Assembly (NCBI GenBank): GCA_004213215.1
Contig: SHAO01000005.1
Coordinates: 1 to 35,732 of the forward strand
Direction of reading: 5' to 3'
DNA from: Candidatus Pelagibacterales bacterium
Lineage (GTDB): Bacteria > Pseudomonadota > Alphaproteobacteria > Pelagibacterales > Pelagibacteraceae
Length of the DNA stretch: 35,732 bases
The position numbers were made by a program, and so were the translations under genes. Shown one piece after another: positions 1 through 7,266 of this stretch. The number at the start of each line of letters is the position of its first letter. Position 1 is the first letter of the stretch. The notes beneath the pieces were generated by a model. The model searched no databases, was not told the DNA's origin, and saw only the letters and a list, made by a program, of their open reading frames with translations.

Positions 1-171
1 ATGTTGCAAAATTCCTTCAGCTTCAGCATCTTCTGCTTTTGAACTTTTTGGCAATTTGTTATCTAGATAATTAAAAGTAAATGATGTACCCACCCATAGT
101 ATAGCAAAAAAAACATGCCCCCACCTAAGTAAAGCTTGAGTCCATTTAGTAATATCAGGTAAGAATTCCAT
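1..171 (-). CDS. puuD: Urate hydroxylase PuuD, N-terminal fragment (cut by window edge)
   Basis: Only the first 57 codons are present; the reading frame stays open to base 1. The ATG at 171-169 lies directly beside the stop codon of guaD. The visible peptide begins MEFLPDITKWTQALLRWGHV and continues as a hydrophobic helix with WVGTS and a short YLDN turn. This resembles the first membrane segment of PuuD-type urate hydroxylases, membrane proteins that convert urate to 5-hydroxyisourate and usually carry a C-terminal cytochrome c domain, which cannot be seen here. The context supports it: the upstream genes make urate (guaD, xdhAB) and consume its oxidation product (uraH, uraD). The alternative is another integral membrane protein of unknown role. 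The call rests on a short fragment plus neighbours. Confidence 0.8.
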   Translation of the reverse strand, partial: MEFLPDITKWTQALLRWGHVFFAILWVGTSFTFNYLDNKLPKSSKAEDAEAEGILQH

Positions 172-636
172 TTAATATTTAACCTTATCTGTTTTTTTAT
201 CCCACAGCTCAAAAGCTTTTAGAGCTTCATCTCTCATTATTTGATGCATTGGAATTTTCCTATCTTTAATACTTTTGTTTAGCTCTTCATAAATTAAAGC
301 ATCTGAAAAATCAATTTTCTGTGCATCGTTTCTTGTATTAGCATAATAAATTTTGTCTATTCGTGCCCAATAGATTGCCGACAAGCACATAGGACATGGT
401 TCGCAAGTTGTATATAAATCACAACCTTTTAAACTAAAATTTTTTAATTCTTTGCATGCAATACGTATTGCTGCAATTTCTGCATGTGATGTGGGGTCGT
501 TAGACAAAGTGACTGTATTAAAACCTTCCGAAATAATTTTATTATCCTTAACAATTACTGAACCAAACGGCCCTGTACCAGTATTAACACTTTTAATTGA
601 AAGCTCAATTGCTCTTATCATAAATTTATTATTCAT
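172..636 (-). CDS. guaD: Guanine deaminase (cytidine-deaminase-fold type)
   Basis: This 154-residue zinc hydrolase is predicted to deaminate guanine to xanthine in the cytoplasm, the entry step of the purine route encoded around it. The zinc-site pattern is visible: HAE at residues 51-53 (His51 zinc ligand, Glu53 proton shuttle) and PCPMC at 80-84 (Cys81 and Cys84 ligands). The run NDPTSHAE and the ending (WDKKTDKVKY) resemble the short Bacillus-type guanine deaminase of about 156 residues rather than the long amidohydrolase type. The start overlaps the xdhB stop as ATGA, implying translational coupling. A tRNA adenosine deaminase (TadA) is the main alternative, since the fold is shared, but the neighbouring xanthine dehydrogenase and urate genes favour guanine. 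Confidence 0.88.
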   Translation of the reverse strand: MNNKFMIRAIELSIKSVNTGTGPFGSVIVKDNKIISEGFNTVTLSNDPTSHAEIAAIRIACKELKNFSLKGCDLYTTCEPCPMCLSAIYWARIDKIYYANTRNDAQKIDFSDALIYEELNKSIKDRKIPMHQIMRDEALKAFELWDKKTDKVKY

Positions 637-2942
637 ATTTTCCTTTTTAATTTATTTATGCTCATTAAAATTCTTTCAGGTGTTGCTGGTGCATCAAGAC
701 TGGGGGTTAATTTATAATCTGATGTAGATGCTATAGCGTTTTTAATTGCAAAAAAAACTGACATAGCATTCATTAATGGTGGCTCCCCTGTTGTTTTCGA
801 TTTATTAATTACATTTTCAATGTTTTTCCCTTTTTTAAAAATTTCTACATTAAATTTTTCTGGCATATCGCTTACAGCAGGAATTTTATAAGTTGAAGGA
901 GAATGAGTAGTAAGTTGACCATTAGACTTCCAATTAACCTCTTCCATGGTTAACCATCCTGCGCCTTGGACAAAACCTCCTTCTATCTGACCCAACTCAA
1001 TTGCTGGATTAATAGCTCTACCTGCATCATGTAAAATGTCTGCACGTATTATTTTATTTTCACCCGTTAATGTGTCAATCATTACTTCGCTTACAGCTGC
1101 TCCGTAAGCGAAATAAAGGAAAGGTCTTCCTTTGAACTTTTTTTTATCAAAATGTATTTTTGGTGTTGCATAAAACCCTGAAGAGGACAGTGGAACTCTA
1201 TTTAAGTATGCTTCTTTAATAAGTGAATTAAATTTAAATGTTTTGCCTTTAAATTTAACCATACCATTTTCATAAATTCCATGGTCACTTTTGATTTTAT
1301 ATTTACGTTTTACATATGTAGCTAAGTTAATTTTTATTTTAGAAACTGCATTCAATGCTGCAGCACCATTAAGATCTGTTGTGCTAGAGGCAGCACTAGC
1401 GCTGGTATTTGGAACTTTATCTGTACGAGTAGCTGAAACTTTGACTTTGCTAAAAGGTAATCCAAGCTCACTTGCAACTATTTGAGCAATTTTAGTATAT
1501 GTGCCTTGTCCCATTTCAATAGCTCCAGTATTTACATGAACACTTCCATCATTAAAATAAATATGCACTAAAGCGCCGGCTTGATTTAAATGCCAAGTCG
1601 TAAAACTTATTCCAAACTTTACTGGAGTTATGGAAATTCCTTTTTTAATATATTTATTTTTTATATTAAATTTTTTTATATCCAACTTCCTACTTTTATA
1701 ATTTGAAGATTTTAAAAGTTGATCAAATATTTCTTGTATAATATTATCTTCAACCTTCATATTATAATGGGTGATATTTTTTTTCTTTTTTTGATAAAAA
1801 TTTCTCCGTCTTATTTCAGCAGAATCTTTTTTTAATGAATTAGCAATATGATCTATAATATTTTCAATTGCCATCATGCCTTGATTTCCACCAAAACCTC
1901 GGAAAGCTGTATTTGAAGCTGTATTAGTTTTGCATAGATAGTTTTCAACTAATACATTTTCAAGATAATATGCATTATCAATATGCAGCAATGCTCTTTC
2001 ATTAATTGCTCCTGATAAATCTGGGGATGCTCCACACCGTGATGCAAGTTTTAATTTTAAGCCTTTAATAACACCAAGTTCATCAAAACCAACTTCATAC
2101 TCTGAATAAAAATCATGTCTTTTTCCTGTTATAATTATATCATCATCACGATCCATTCTGAGCTTAACTGGACGTTTTGTTTTTTTTGCCAACAAAGTGC
2201 AAATTGCAGCAAAAATAAAAGATTGTGTTTCTTTTCCTCCAAATCCTCCTCCAATTCTTCTTGTTTCAACAGTAATAGTGTTGCTTTTTTGATTAAGCAC
2301 TTTTGCTATAATTTGTTGAGTTTCGCTAGGATGTTGTGTTGATGAAAATACTTTAAAATCATTATCTTCTTGTGGAATAACAAAAGCTGTTTGACCCTCT
2401 AGAGCAAAATGCTCTTGGCTACCAGTTGTAAAATTTCCTTTTAAACTATTTGCTGAATTTTCAATTGCCTTAAGGGCTTCCCCTTTTTTTATTAATTTTT
2501 CTTTTAAAACAAAAGATTTTTTTTTTAAAGCTTCTTTTATGGTCGTAATAGGTTTTAGAGTTTTATAAGTTATTTTTGCTTTTAAGACAGCCTTTCTTGC
2601 TAGCTCTGTTGTTTTTGCAGCTACTGCAAATAATGGCTGCCCATAATATTCTGCTTTTTTTGGAAATATAGGATCTCCATTATAAACGGGGCCAACATCA
2701 TTTCTTCCCTCAATATCTTTGGAAGTAACTACTGCGATAACTCCTTCAGCTTTAATTACCTCATCTAGATTAACTTTTTTAATTATTGCGTGAGCTTTTT
2801 TACTCCATCCAATAGCTCCATATAAAGTCCCAGGCAGTTCTGGAATATCATCTGTGTAATTAGCTCTGCCACTTACATGTTTTTCGCCACTCTCATGGGG
2901 TCTTTTTTCATTAATAAAATTATCTTTTTTTATTTTAAGCAT
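633..2942 (-). CDS. xdhB: Xanthine dehydrogenase, molybdopterin-binding large subunit
   Basis: The 769-residue product is the catalytic subunit oxidising hypoxanthine or xanthine to urate with a molybdenum cofactor. Family signatures are visible: GSQEHFALE at 174-182, GGGFGGKE at 231-238, FRGFGG at 347-352, and the C-terminal GEPP with the presumed catalytic glutamate near residue 720. Length and domain order (an a/b hammerhead, then two Mo-cofactor domains) match bacterial XdhB at roughly 770-780 residues. There is no signal peptide, so it should be cytoplasmic, unlike periplasmic aldehyde oxidoreductases. It overlaps xdhA by 8 bases and guaD by 4, so the three are surely co-transcribed. Another molybdenum hydroxylase (aldehyde or nicotinate type) is possible by fold, but the flanking urate genes make xanthine the likely substrate. 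Confidence 0.93.
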   Translation of the reverse strand: MLKIKKDNFINEKRPHESGEKHVSGRANYTDDIPELPGTLYGAIGWSKKAHAIIKKVNLDEVIKAEGVIAVVTSKDIEGRNDVGPVYNGDPIFPKKAEYYGQPLFAVAAKTTELARKAVLKAKITYKTLKPITTIKEALKKKSFVLKEKLIKKGEALKAIENSANSLKGNFTTGSQEHFALEGQTAFVIPQEDNDFKVFSSTQHPSETQQIIAKVLNQKSNTITVETRRIGGGFGGKETQSFIFAAICTLLAKKTKRPVKLRMDRDDDIIITGKRHDFYSEYEVGFDELGVIKGLKLKLASRCGASPDLSGAINERALLHIDNAYYLENVLVENYLCKTNTASNTAFRGFGGNQGMMAIENIIDHIANSLKKDSAEIRRRNFYQKKKKNITHYNMKVEDNIIQEIFDQLLKSSNYKSRKLDIKKFNIKNKYIKKGISITPVKFGISFTTWHLNQAGALVHIYFNDGSVHVNTGAIEMGQGTYTKIAQIVASELGLPFSKVKVSATRTDKVPNTSASAASSTTDLNGAAALNAVSKIKINLATYVKRKYKIKSDHGIYENGMVKFKGKTFKFNSLIKEAYLNRVPLSSSGFYATPKIHFDKKKFKGRPFLYFAYGAAVSEVMIDTLTGENKIIRADILHDAGRAINPAIELGQIEGGFVQGAGWLTMEEVNWKSNGQLTTHSPSTYKIPAVSDMPEKFNVEIFKKGKNIENVINKSKTTGEPPLMNAMSVFFAIKNAIASTSDYKLTPSLDAPATPERILMSINKLKRKI

Positions 2943-4374
2943 ACAACCCTATTAGATTTTTTTGTTTTATTTCAACACAGCATTTTTCAAGAAGATTTTT
3001 TGCTACTTCTATACGATATAATCCACTAGCCCTCATATCATTGATGGGTTTAAAATCTTTTTCTAATGCTTCTTTGGCTTTATTAATGGTTTCATCATTT
3101 ATAAAAGAATTTAAGAGTATTTTTTCACAAAGCTTTGCTCTTTTGGGTATTGCGGCCATCCCTCCATAAGCAATTCTTATAACTTCAATTTTATTTTTTA
3201 TTATTTCTAAATTAAATGCAGCACAAACAGATGAAATATCATCATCAAATCTTTTTGAAACTTTATATGCTTTAAAAATATTTTTTTCAAATAAAGGAAT
3301 TCTGATTGAATGAATAAATTGACCTTTTTTTAATACTGTTTTTCTATAACTAATAAAAAAATTATCTAATAATACAATTTTAGTTTTTTTATAATCTTGT
3401 AATATAACTTGAGCATTTAATGATATTAATAAAGGCAAACAATCACCAATTGGTGAAGCTGTAGCAATATTCCCAGCTATTGTTCCAGCATTACGAATTT
3501 GTGGTGACCCATAACGTTTGAGTATTTTTGTAAAATCTGGATAATATTTTTTTATATAATATTCAAAATCGATTAAAGGTGTTGTGGCTCCTACTTCAAT
3601 ATATTTATTGTTATTTTTTATATAGTTCAGTTCACGAATTGAATTCATATATATAATAGAATTAATATCTTTTCTTTCTTTAGTAATACTCAAAGATAAA
3701 TCAGTCCCACCACTTAAAAAAAGTGTATCAATATTTTTTTTAATTATTTTTTTTAATTCTTGCACATACACAGGGGCAAAATATTTTTTATCATTATTAT
3801 ATATTTTTATACTTTTATTATTTATTTTTTTTAGTAGGTTAATTGTGTTTTTTATATTTTTACTAAAATGATCAATTTTATTTTTACTCTTTAAACTTCT
3901 TCCGGCTTTAATTATTGGTTGATAACCAGTGCAACGACAAAGATTTCCTGAAATTGAATCTTTAATTATTTCATCTTTAAATTTAGAGTATTTTTTTAAC
4001 ATTGAGAATAATGCCATAACAAAACCTGGAGTGCAGAAACCACACTGACTTCCATGATATTTTACCATTGCTTCTTGAACAGGATGTAACGTCCCATCCT
4101 TTGAAATTAAATCTTCAACAAGTATAAGTTGTTTACCTTGTAGTGTTGGCAGAAGCGTTATGCAGGAATTTATTGCTTTATAATTTATCTCATTATTTTT
4201 TAATTCAGCTAATACAACTGTACACGCTCCACACCCACCCTCTGCACACCCTTCTTTGGTTCCTGTTTTTTTTAATTTTGTTCTTATATAGTTAAGCAGA
4301 GTTTCGTTAGGATTTGGATTTTTGATTTCTATAATCTGATCTTTGTGAACAAAACTAATAAAACTAGAAGTCAT
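2935..4374 (-). CDS. xdhA: Xanthine dehydrogenase, FAD / iron-sulfur small subunit
   Basis: This subunit passes electrons from the molybdenum centre through two [2Fe-2S] clusters to FAD and then NAD. From the chosen start, the plant-ferredoxin-type cluster cysteines are 43, 48, 51 and 71, and the second cluster uses cysteines 111, 114, 146 and 148. The FAD domain follows, with SGGTD at about 221-225 and RNAGTIAGNIA near 294-304. I chose the ATG at 4374 (479 residues), which overlaps the uraH stop as TAATG and has GAGGAAG just upstream. The longer frame would need a TTG start at 4404. It is fused in the bacterial XdhA manner (Fe-S plus FAD in one chain). No xdhC cofactor-insertion gene lies beside it in the window. 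Confidence 0.93.
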   Translation of the reverse strand: MTSSFISFVHKDQIIEIKNPNPNETLLNYIRTKLKKTGTKEGCAEGGCGACTVVLAELKNNEINYKAINSCITLLPTLQGKQLILVEDLISKDGTLHPVQEAMVKYHGSQCGFCTPGFVMALFSMLKKYSKFKDEIIKDSISGNLCRCTGYQPIIKAGRSLKSKNKIDHFSKNIKNTINLLKKINNKSIKIYNNDKKYFAPVYVQELKKIIKKNIDTLFLSGGTDLSLSITKERKDINSIIYMNSIRELNYIKNNNKYIEVGATTPLIDFEYYIKKYYPDFTKILKRYGSPQIRNAGTIAGNIATASPIGDCLPLLISLNAQVILQDYKKTKIVLLDNFFISYRKTVLKKGQFIHSIRIPLFEKNIFKAYKVSKRFDDDISSVCAAFNLEIIKNKIEVIRIAYGGMAAIPKRAKLCEKILLNSFINDETINKAKEALEKDFKPINDMRASGLYRIEVAKNLLEKCCVEIKQKNLIGLYA

Positions 4375-4715
4375 TAACTTCCTCGATAAGTCGAATAACT
4401 CCAAGGAGAAACCAGTAAAGGAACGTGGTACTTTTCTTTTGGATTAGATATTCCAAATTTAATTGAAACCTCACTAAGAAAATTTGGGTTTGGTAATTTT
4501 ACTATTTTTTGAAAATATTCCCCTACATAAAAAACTAATTCATAATTCCCAGCTTTAATTGGCTCAATCAAAAATTCATCTGGTCTACCGTCAGTATTTA
4601 AAATAACAGATTTAATTTTTTCCCTTTTTTCTGAAACAAAATACACGTCAACTTTCATACCTTTTGCAGGTTTTCCAGAATATGTGTCCAATGCATGTGT
4701 TGTTAATTTTGTCAT
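4374..4715 (-). CDS. uraH: 5-hydroxyisourate hydrolase (transthyretin-like)
   Basis: The enzyme hydrolyses 5-hydroxyisourate, the product of urate oxidation, to OHCU. The 113-residue length is standard for the family. The N-terminal LTTHALDTYSGKPA and the terminal YRGS tetrapeptide, both hallmarks of this family as opposed to vertebrate transthyretin, are present. The residues expected to be catalytic, His7, Arg44, His97 and the terminal Ser113, are all in place. There is no signal peptide. It is the first gene of the minus-strand purine operon, facing uraD across a 38-base gap, so both enzymes of the OHCU branch are probably expressed from one control region. Function is assigned with high confidence from motifs plus context. 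Confidence 0.95.
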   Translation of the reverse strand: MTKLTTHALDTYSGKPAKGMKVDVYFVSEKREKIKSVILNTDGRPDEFLIEPIKAGNYELVFYVGEYFQKIVKLPNPNFLSEVSIKFGISNPKEKYHVPLLVSPWSYSTYRGS

Positions 4716-4753
4716 AAAATATTATTACTATAATATACATATTAACTAAATAA
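4716..4753. promoter_or_regulatory. Divergent promoter region between uraH and uraD, with an AT-rich palindrome
   Basis: This 38-base gap must serve both uraH (minus) and uraD (plus). A perfect TATAAT lies at 4729-4734 on the plus strand, about 20 bases before the uraD ATG. It sits inside an inverted repeat at 4719-4736: ATATTAT, four spacer bases (TACT), ATAATAT. The palindrome could be an operator, but A/T-only palindromes arise easily in DNA of this composition. No good -35 hexamer was seen for either direction. Confidence 0.45.
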
Positions 4754-5260
4754 ATGCTCAATAAAATTAACAAACTATCTGAAACTGAATTTATTGAAGT
4801 TTTTGGTAATATTTTTGAAAATGCTAGCTGGATTGCTAAAAAACTATATCTAAAAAAACCCTTTAAAAATTTTTTAGATTTATCAAAAAAAATGATTTCA
4901 ATATTTGAAGATACAGACACCCAAAGTAAATTAAAAATTCTTTTATCACATCCTGATCTAGCTGATAAAACAAAGATAGGAGTTTTAACTCCAGATTCAA
5001 ATAAAGAGCAAAATAGTGCAAAATTAGATCAGTGCACTGAAGCAGAATTTAATGAATTTAAAAATCTAAACGAAAAATATAAAAGTAAATTTGGATTTCC
5101 TTTCATTCTTGCTGTGAAAGGAAAAAATAAATCAGAAATATTAACTAGTTTTAAAAAAAGAATTTTATTTGATAAAAAAATTGAATTTGACGAGGCAGTT
5201 AAACAGGTTAAAAATATTGCAATTTTGCGTCTAGATGAATTAGAAATTAAGCTTCTTTAA
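4754..5260 (+). CDS. uraD: OHCU decarboxylase
   Basis: This 168-residue protein decarboxylates 2-oxo-4-hydroxy-4-carboxy-5-ureidoimidazoline to give S-allantoin, completing the urate branch. The family marks are visible: HPDLA at 66-70 (catalytic His66), the EQNSAKLD stretch with Glu85, FGFPFILAVKG at 113-123 and a basic residue at Arg159 in the last helix. It is a stand-alone enzyme rather than the UraD-PuuE or UraD-UraH fusion found in some bacteria. It is the only gene of the purine cluster on the plus strand. Its 3' end overlaps the convergent DNA glycosylase gene by 4 bases, leaving no room for a separate terminator. Confidence 0.94.
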   Translation: MLNKINKLSETEFIEVFGNIFENASWIAKKLYLKKPFKNFLDLSKKMISIFEDTDTQSKLKILLSHPDLADKTKIGVLTPDSNKEQNSAKLDQCTEAEFNEFKNLNEKYKSKFGFPFILAVKGKNKSEILTSFKKRILFDKKIEFDEAVKQVKNIAILRLDELEIKLL

Positions 5261-5883
5261 TATTCAACATCAACTGGATCTATTGATCTCCACATATACC
5301 AAGTTAAAACAGTTCTATAGCCTAAATGAAGATTAGAAATTTTATCTAAAAACTTTTTGCTGGGGGGGTAAGATGTTTTGTAATTTAATGATAAAGCTCT
5401 TAACAATCCAATATCACCTGTGGGATACATATCTGATCTGTTTAAATTAAACATTAAAAACATTTGGGCACTCCATACCCCCAGCCCTTTTAATTGTGTT
5501 ATATAATTTATAGCATCATTATCGCTCATTGTTTTTATTTTTTTAATATCAAAAGATTTATTACTAAAATTTTTTGCAATATTTTTTAAATAGGAAACTT
5601 TTTGACGTGATAGGCCTGCACTTTTTAAAGTACGTGTAGAAAGTTTTAATATAACTTTTGGGGTTATTTTTTTTTTACACTTTGCTTCAAACTTTAACCA
5701 AATTGAATCTGCAGCTTTAGTGCTTATTTGTTGTCCTATAATTGTACGACATAAAGAAAAAAAAGGTTTGTTTTTAGTAGTTAAAAAACCTTTGTTATAT
5801 TTTTTAATTATTTTTCTTAATACTGGATCTCTTTTAGATAATATTTTTTTTGCCTTATGCCAATATGAAGGTGGTTTTTTCAT
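5257..5883 (-). CDS. DNA-3-methyladenine glycosylase II family (HhH-GPD) protein
   Basis: The 208-residue protein belongs to the helix-hairpin-helix base-excision glycosylases, which remove alkylated bases from DNA. The hairpin is at about 131-139 (LKGLGVWSA), followed at the right distance by Asp157 in PTGDIGL, the catalytic aspartate position of AlkA-type enzymes. IIGQQIST at 48-55 is the typical first helix motif. It lacks the extra N-terminal domain of E. coli AlkA and no Fe-S cysteine cluster is present, so it is not an endonuclease III/MutY relative. The start overlaps the EamA stop as ATGA, so the pair is co-transcribed. A run of seven cytosines on the coding strand (5362-5368) is odd for such AT-rich DNA. 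Confidence 0.85.
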   Translation of the reverse strand: MKKPPSYWHKAKKILSKRDPVLRKIIKKYNKGFLTTKNKPFFSLCRTIIGQQISTKAADSIWLKFEAKCKKKITPKVILKLSTRTLKSAGLSRQKVSYLKNIAKNFSNKSFDIKKIKTMSDNDAINYITQLKGLGVWSAQMFLMFNLNRSDMYPTGDIGLLRALSLNYKTSYPPSKKFLDKISNLHLGYRTVLTWYMWRSIDPVDVEY

Positions 5884-6773
5884 TGTTGTCTAGGTAACTG
5901 AATGGGTTTTTTTAGTTGGTGTTCTCTAACAAATATTATAGCAGAAGAAATAACAATAAGACTAGCACCAGATAAAGTATAAATAGTTGGACTTTCATTA
6001 AAAAAATAAAATCCAAAAATAATAGCAAAAACAAGTGATAAATATTTTAAGGGCGTTGTTAAAGAAACTTCGGCTAATTTGTAGCTCTGAGTTAAAAGTA
6101 AATTGGCTACACTTCCAAAAAGACCTATTAAAATTAATAAACCCAATTCATACATTGATGGGATAACCCAGCCACCAAATGGTAAAGTCAAAAGTCCCAT
6201 AGTTCCAGAGCAAATAGAGAAGTAAAAAGCAATCAAATAAATTGGTTCATTAACTAAGGTTAATTTTCTTATAAAAATAGAAACACTAGCAAAACCTAAT
6301 GTAAATATTACTGGATAAATGTAATAAAAATTTAAGTTGTCAAATCCAGGTTTAGAAATTACTAGAACTCCTACAAATCCTAAGCCTACTGCGATCCACC
6401 GTTTAATCTTTATTTTTTCTCCTAAAAAAATAATAGAAAATATAACCACCCAAATTGGTCCAGAAAAAGCCATTGACGTAACCTCGGCAAGGCCTAGATT
6501 TCTAATTCCAACAAAAATTGCATACATAGCTATAGCTCCCCAAAAACTTCTGTGGAAATGAAGACTTATATATTTTGTTTTATAAAAATCTTTAAACCGG
6601 TCTTTAGGTATCAAAAAAAATATTGGGATTAAGCCAAATAAAGCTCGACTAAACATTACCTGGCCAACAGCAAAATCAGTAGCTGTTATTTTAATAAGGC
6701 AGTCCATAAATGAGAAAAATAGAACGCTTAATATCATGCAAAGAGCGCCAAGATGGTTTTGGTTTTTGATCAT
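5880..6773 (-). CDS. EamA-family (DMT superfamily) transporter
   Basis: The 297-residue integral membrane protein has about ten predicted hydrophobic helices in two five-helix repeats, the layout of drug/metabolite transporters such as RhaT-like, YdcZ-like or SAM/amino-acid exporters. Helix 1 starts around residue 10 (LGALCMILSVLFFSFMD). The conserved SMAFSGPIWVVIFSIIFLGEK at about 99-119 and the matching segment near 239-263 (TTPLKYLSLVFAIIFGFYFF) mark the ends of the two EamA units. The substrate cannot be deduced. It is the first gene of a two-gene minus-strand unit with the DNA glycosylase and is divergent from msrA. Confidence 0.85.
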   Translation of the reverse strand: MIKNQNHLGALCMILSVLFFSFMDCLIKITATDFAVGQVMFSRALFGLIPIFFLIPKDRFKDFYKTKYISLHFHRSFWGAIAMYAIFVGIRNLGLAEVTSMAFSGPIWVVIFSIIFLGEKIKIKRWIAVGLGFVGVLVISKPGFDNLNFYYIYPVIFTLGFASVSIFIRKLTLVNEPIYLIAFYFSICSGTMGLLTLPFGGWVIPSMYELGLLILIGLFGSVANLLLTQSYKLAEVSLTTPLKYLSLVFAIIFGFYFFNESPTIYTLSGASLIVISSAIIFVREHQLKKPIQLPRQQ

Positions 6774-6816
6774 TTTGATAAATTAATTTATATTTACCAT
6801 TAAATTAAAAAAAATT
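6774..6816. promoter_or_regulatory. Divergent promoter region, EamA transporter / msrA
   Basis: A 43-base A/T-rich gap separates two divergently transcribed genes, so promoters for both must lie here or just inside the flanking genes. A TTGATA hexamer at 6775-6780 could be a -35 box for msrA, but the matching -10 (CATTAA at 6798-6803) is poor. No palindrome or riboswitch-like structure is evident. Confidence 0.3.
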
Positions 6817-7266
6817 ATGCAAATATTTATAGGTGGAATTGGCTGCTTTTGGGATGAAACAGAATATCAGGGTGTTCCTGGTATCCTTTCTACAGAATGT
6901 GGATATTGCGGAGGAAAAAGCTCAACAGTAAGTTATGAGCAAGTTTGTGGTGGAAATACTGAACATATAGAAGTTGTTAAAGTTACATTTGATCCTAAAA
7001 TAATTTCTTATGAAGATATAACAAGATTATTCTTCAAAATACATGATCCAACAACTCTTAATCGTCAAGGTCCTAATGTTGGCTACCAGTATAGATCAGA
7101 AATTTTTTATTCAACTGATGAAGAAAGAATTTCTGCACAAAAAATATTAGATGAGGTTAATAAAAAGTTAAATAATAAAGTAGTTACAGTTATTAGAAAA
7201 GAAAAAAATTATTGTAAAGCGGAAGAATATCATCAAAAATATTTTGAAAAACGAAATAAAAGATGA
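6817..7266 (+). CDS. msrA: Peptide methionine sulfoxide reductase MsrA-like protein
   Basis: MsrA repairs oxidised methionine (S-sulfoxide) in proteins. The 149-residue protein keeps GCFW with the catalytic Cys10, GYCGG at 29-33, TEHIE (Glu52, equivalent to the catalytic glutamate), DPTTLNRQG at 77-85, QYRS at 91-94 and EYHQKYF at 137-143. It differs from textbook MsrA in three ways. One residue is missing between the catalytic Cys and PG. The usual aspartate before GTQYRS is Asn87 (NVGYQYRS). There are extra cysteines at 28, 31, 44 and 133 that could resolve the disulfide. It has no signal peptide. It heads a run of four plus-strand genes and its stop overlaps the sulfurtransferase start as ATGA. 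Confidence 0.82.
   Translation: MQIFIGGIGCFWDETEYQGVPGILSTECGYCGGKSSTVSYEQVCGGNTEHIEVVKVTFDPKIISYEDITRLFFKIHDPTTLNRQGPNVGYQYRSEIFYSTDEERISAQKILDEVNKKLNNKVVTVIRKEKNYCKAEEYHQKYFEKRNKR

Noticed and set aside
1778-1800. Long A/T homopolymer runs within genes as phase-variation sites
   Set aside because: Such runs occur throughout the window, as expected for DNA this AT-rich, and none interrupts a frame. Only the G run at 5362-5368 is unusual enough to report.
4375-4404. Longer xdhA reading frame starting at 4404
   Set aside because: The codon at 4404 is TTG; the ATG at 4374 overlaps the uraH stop, has a GAGGAAG ribosome site and gives the normal N-terminus.
4648-4920. Open frame of 90 codons on the minus strand across the uraH/uraD gap
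   Set aside because: It overlaps the motif-bearing parts of two confidently assigned genes in other frames and encodes no recognisable family.
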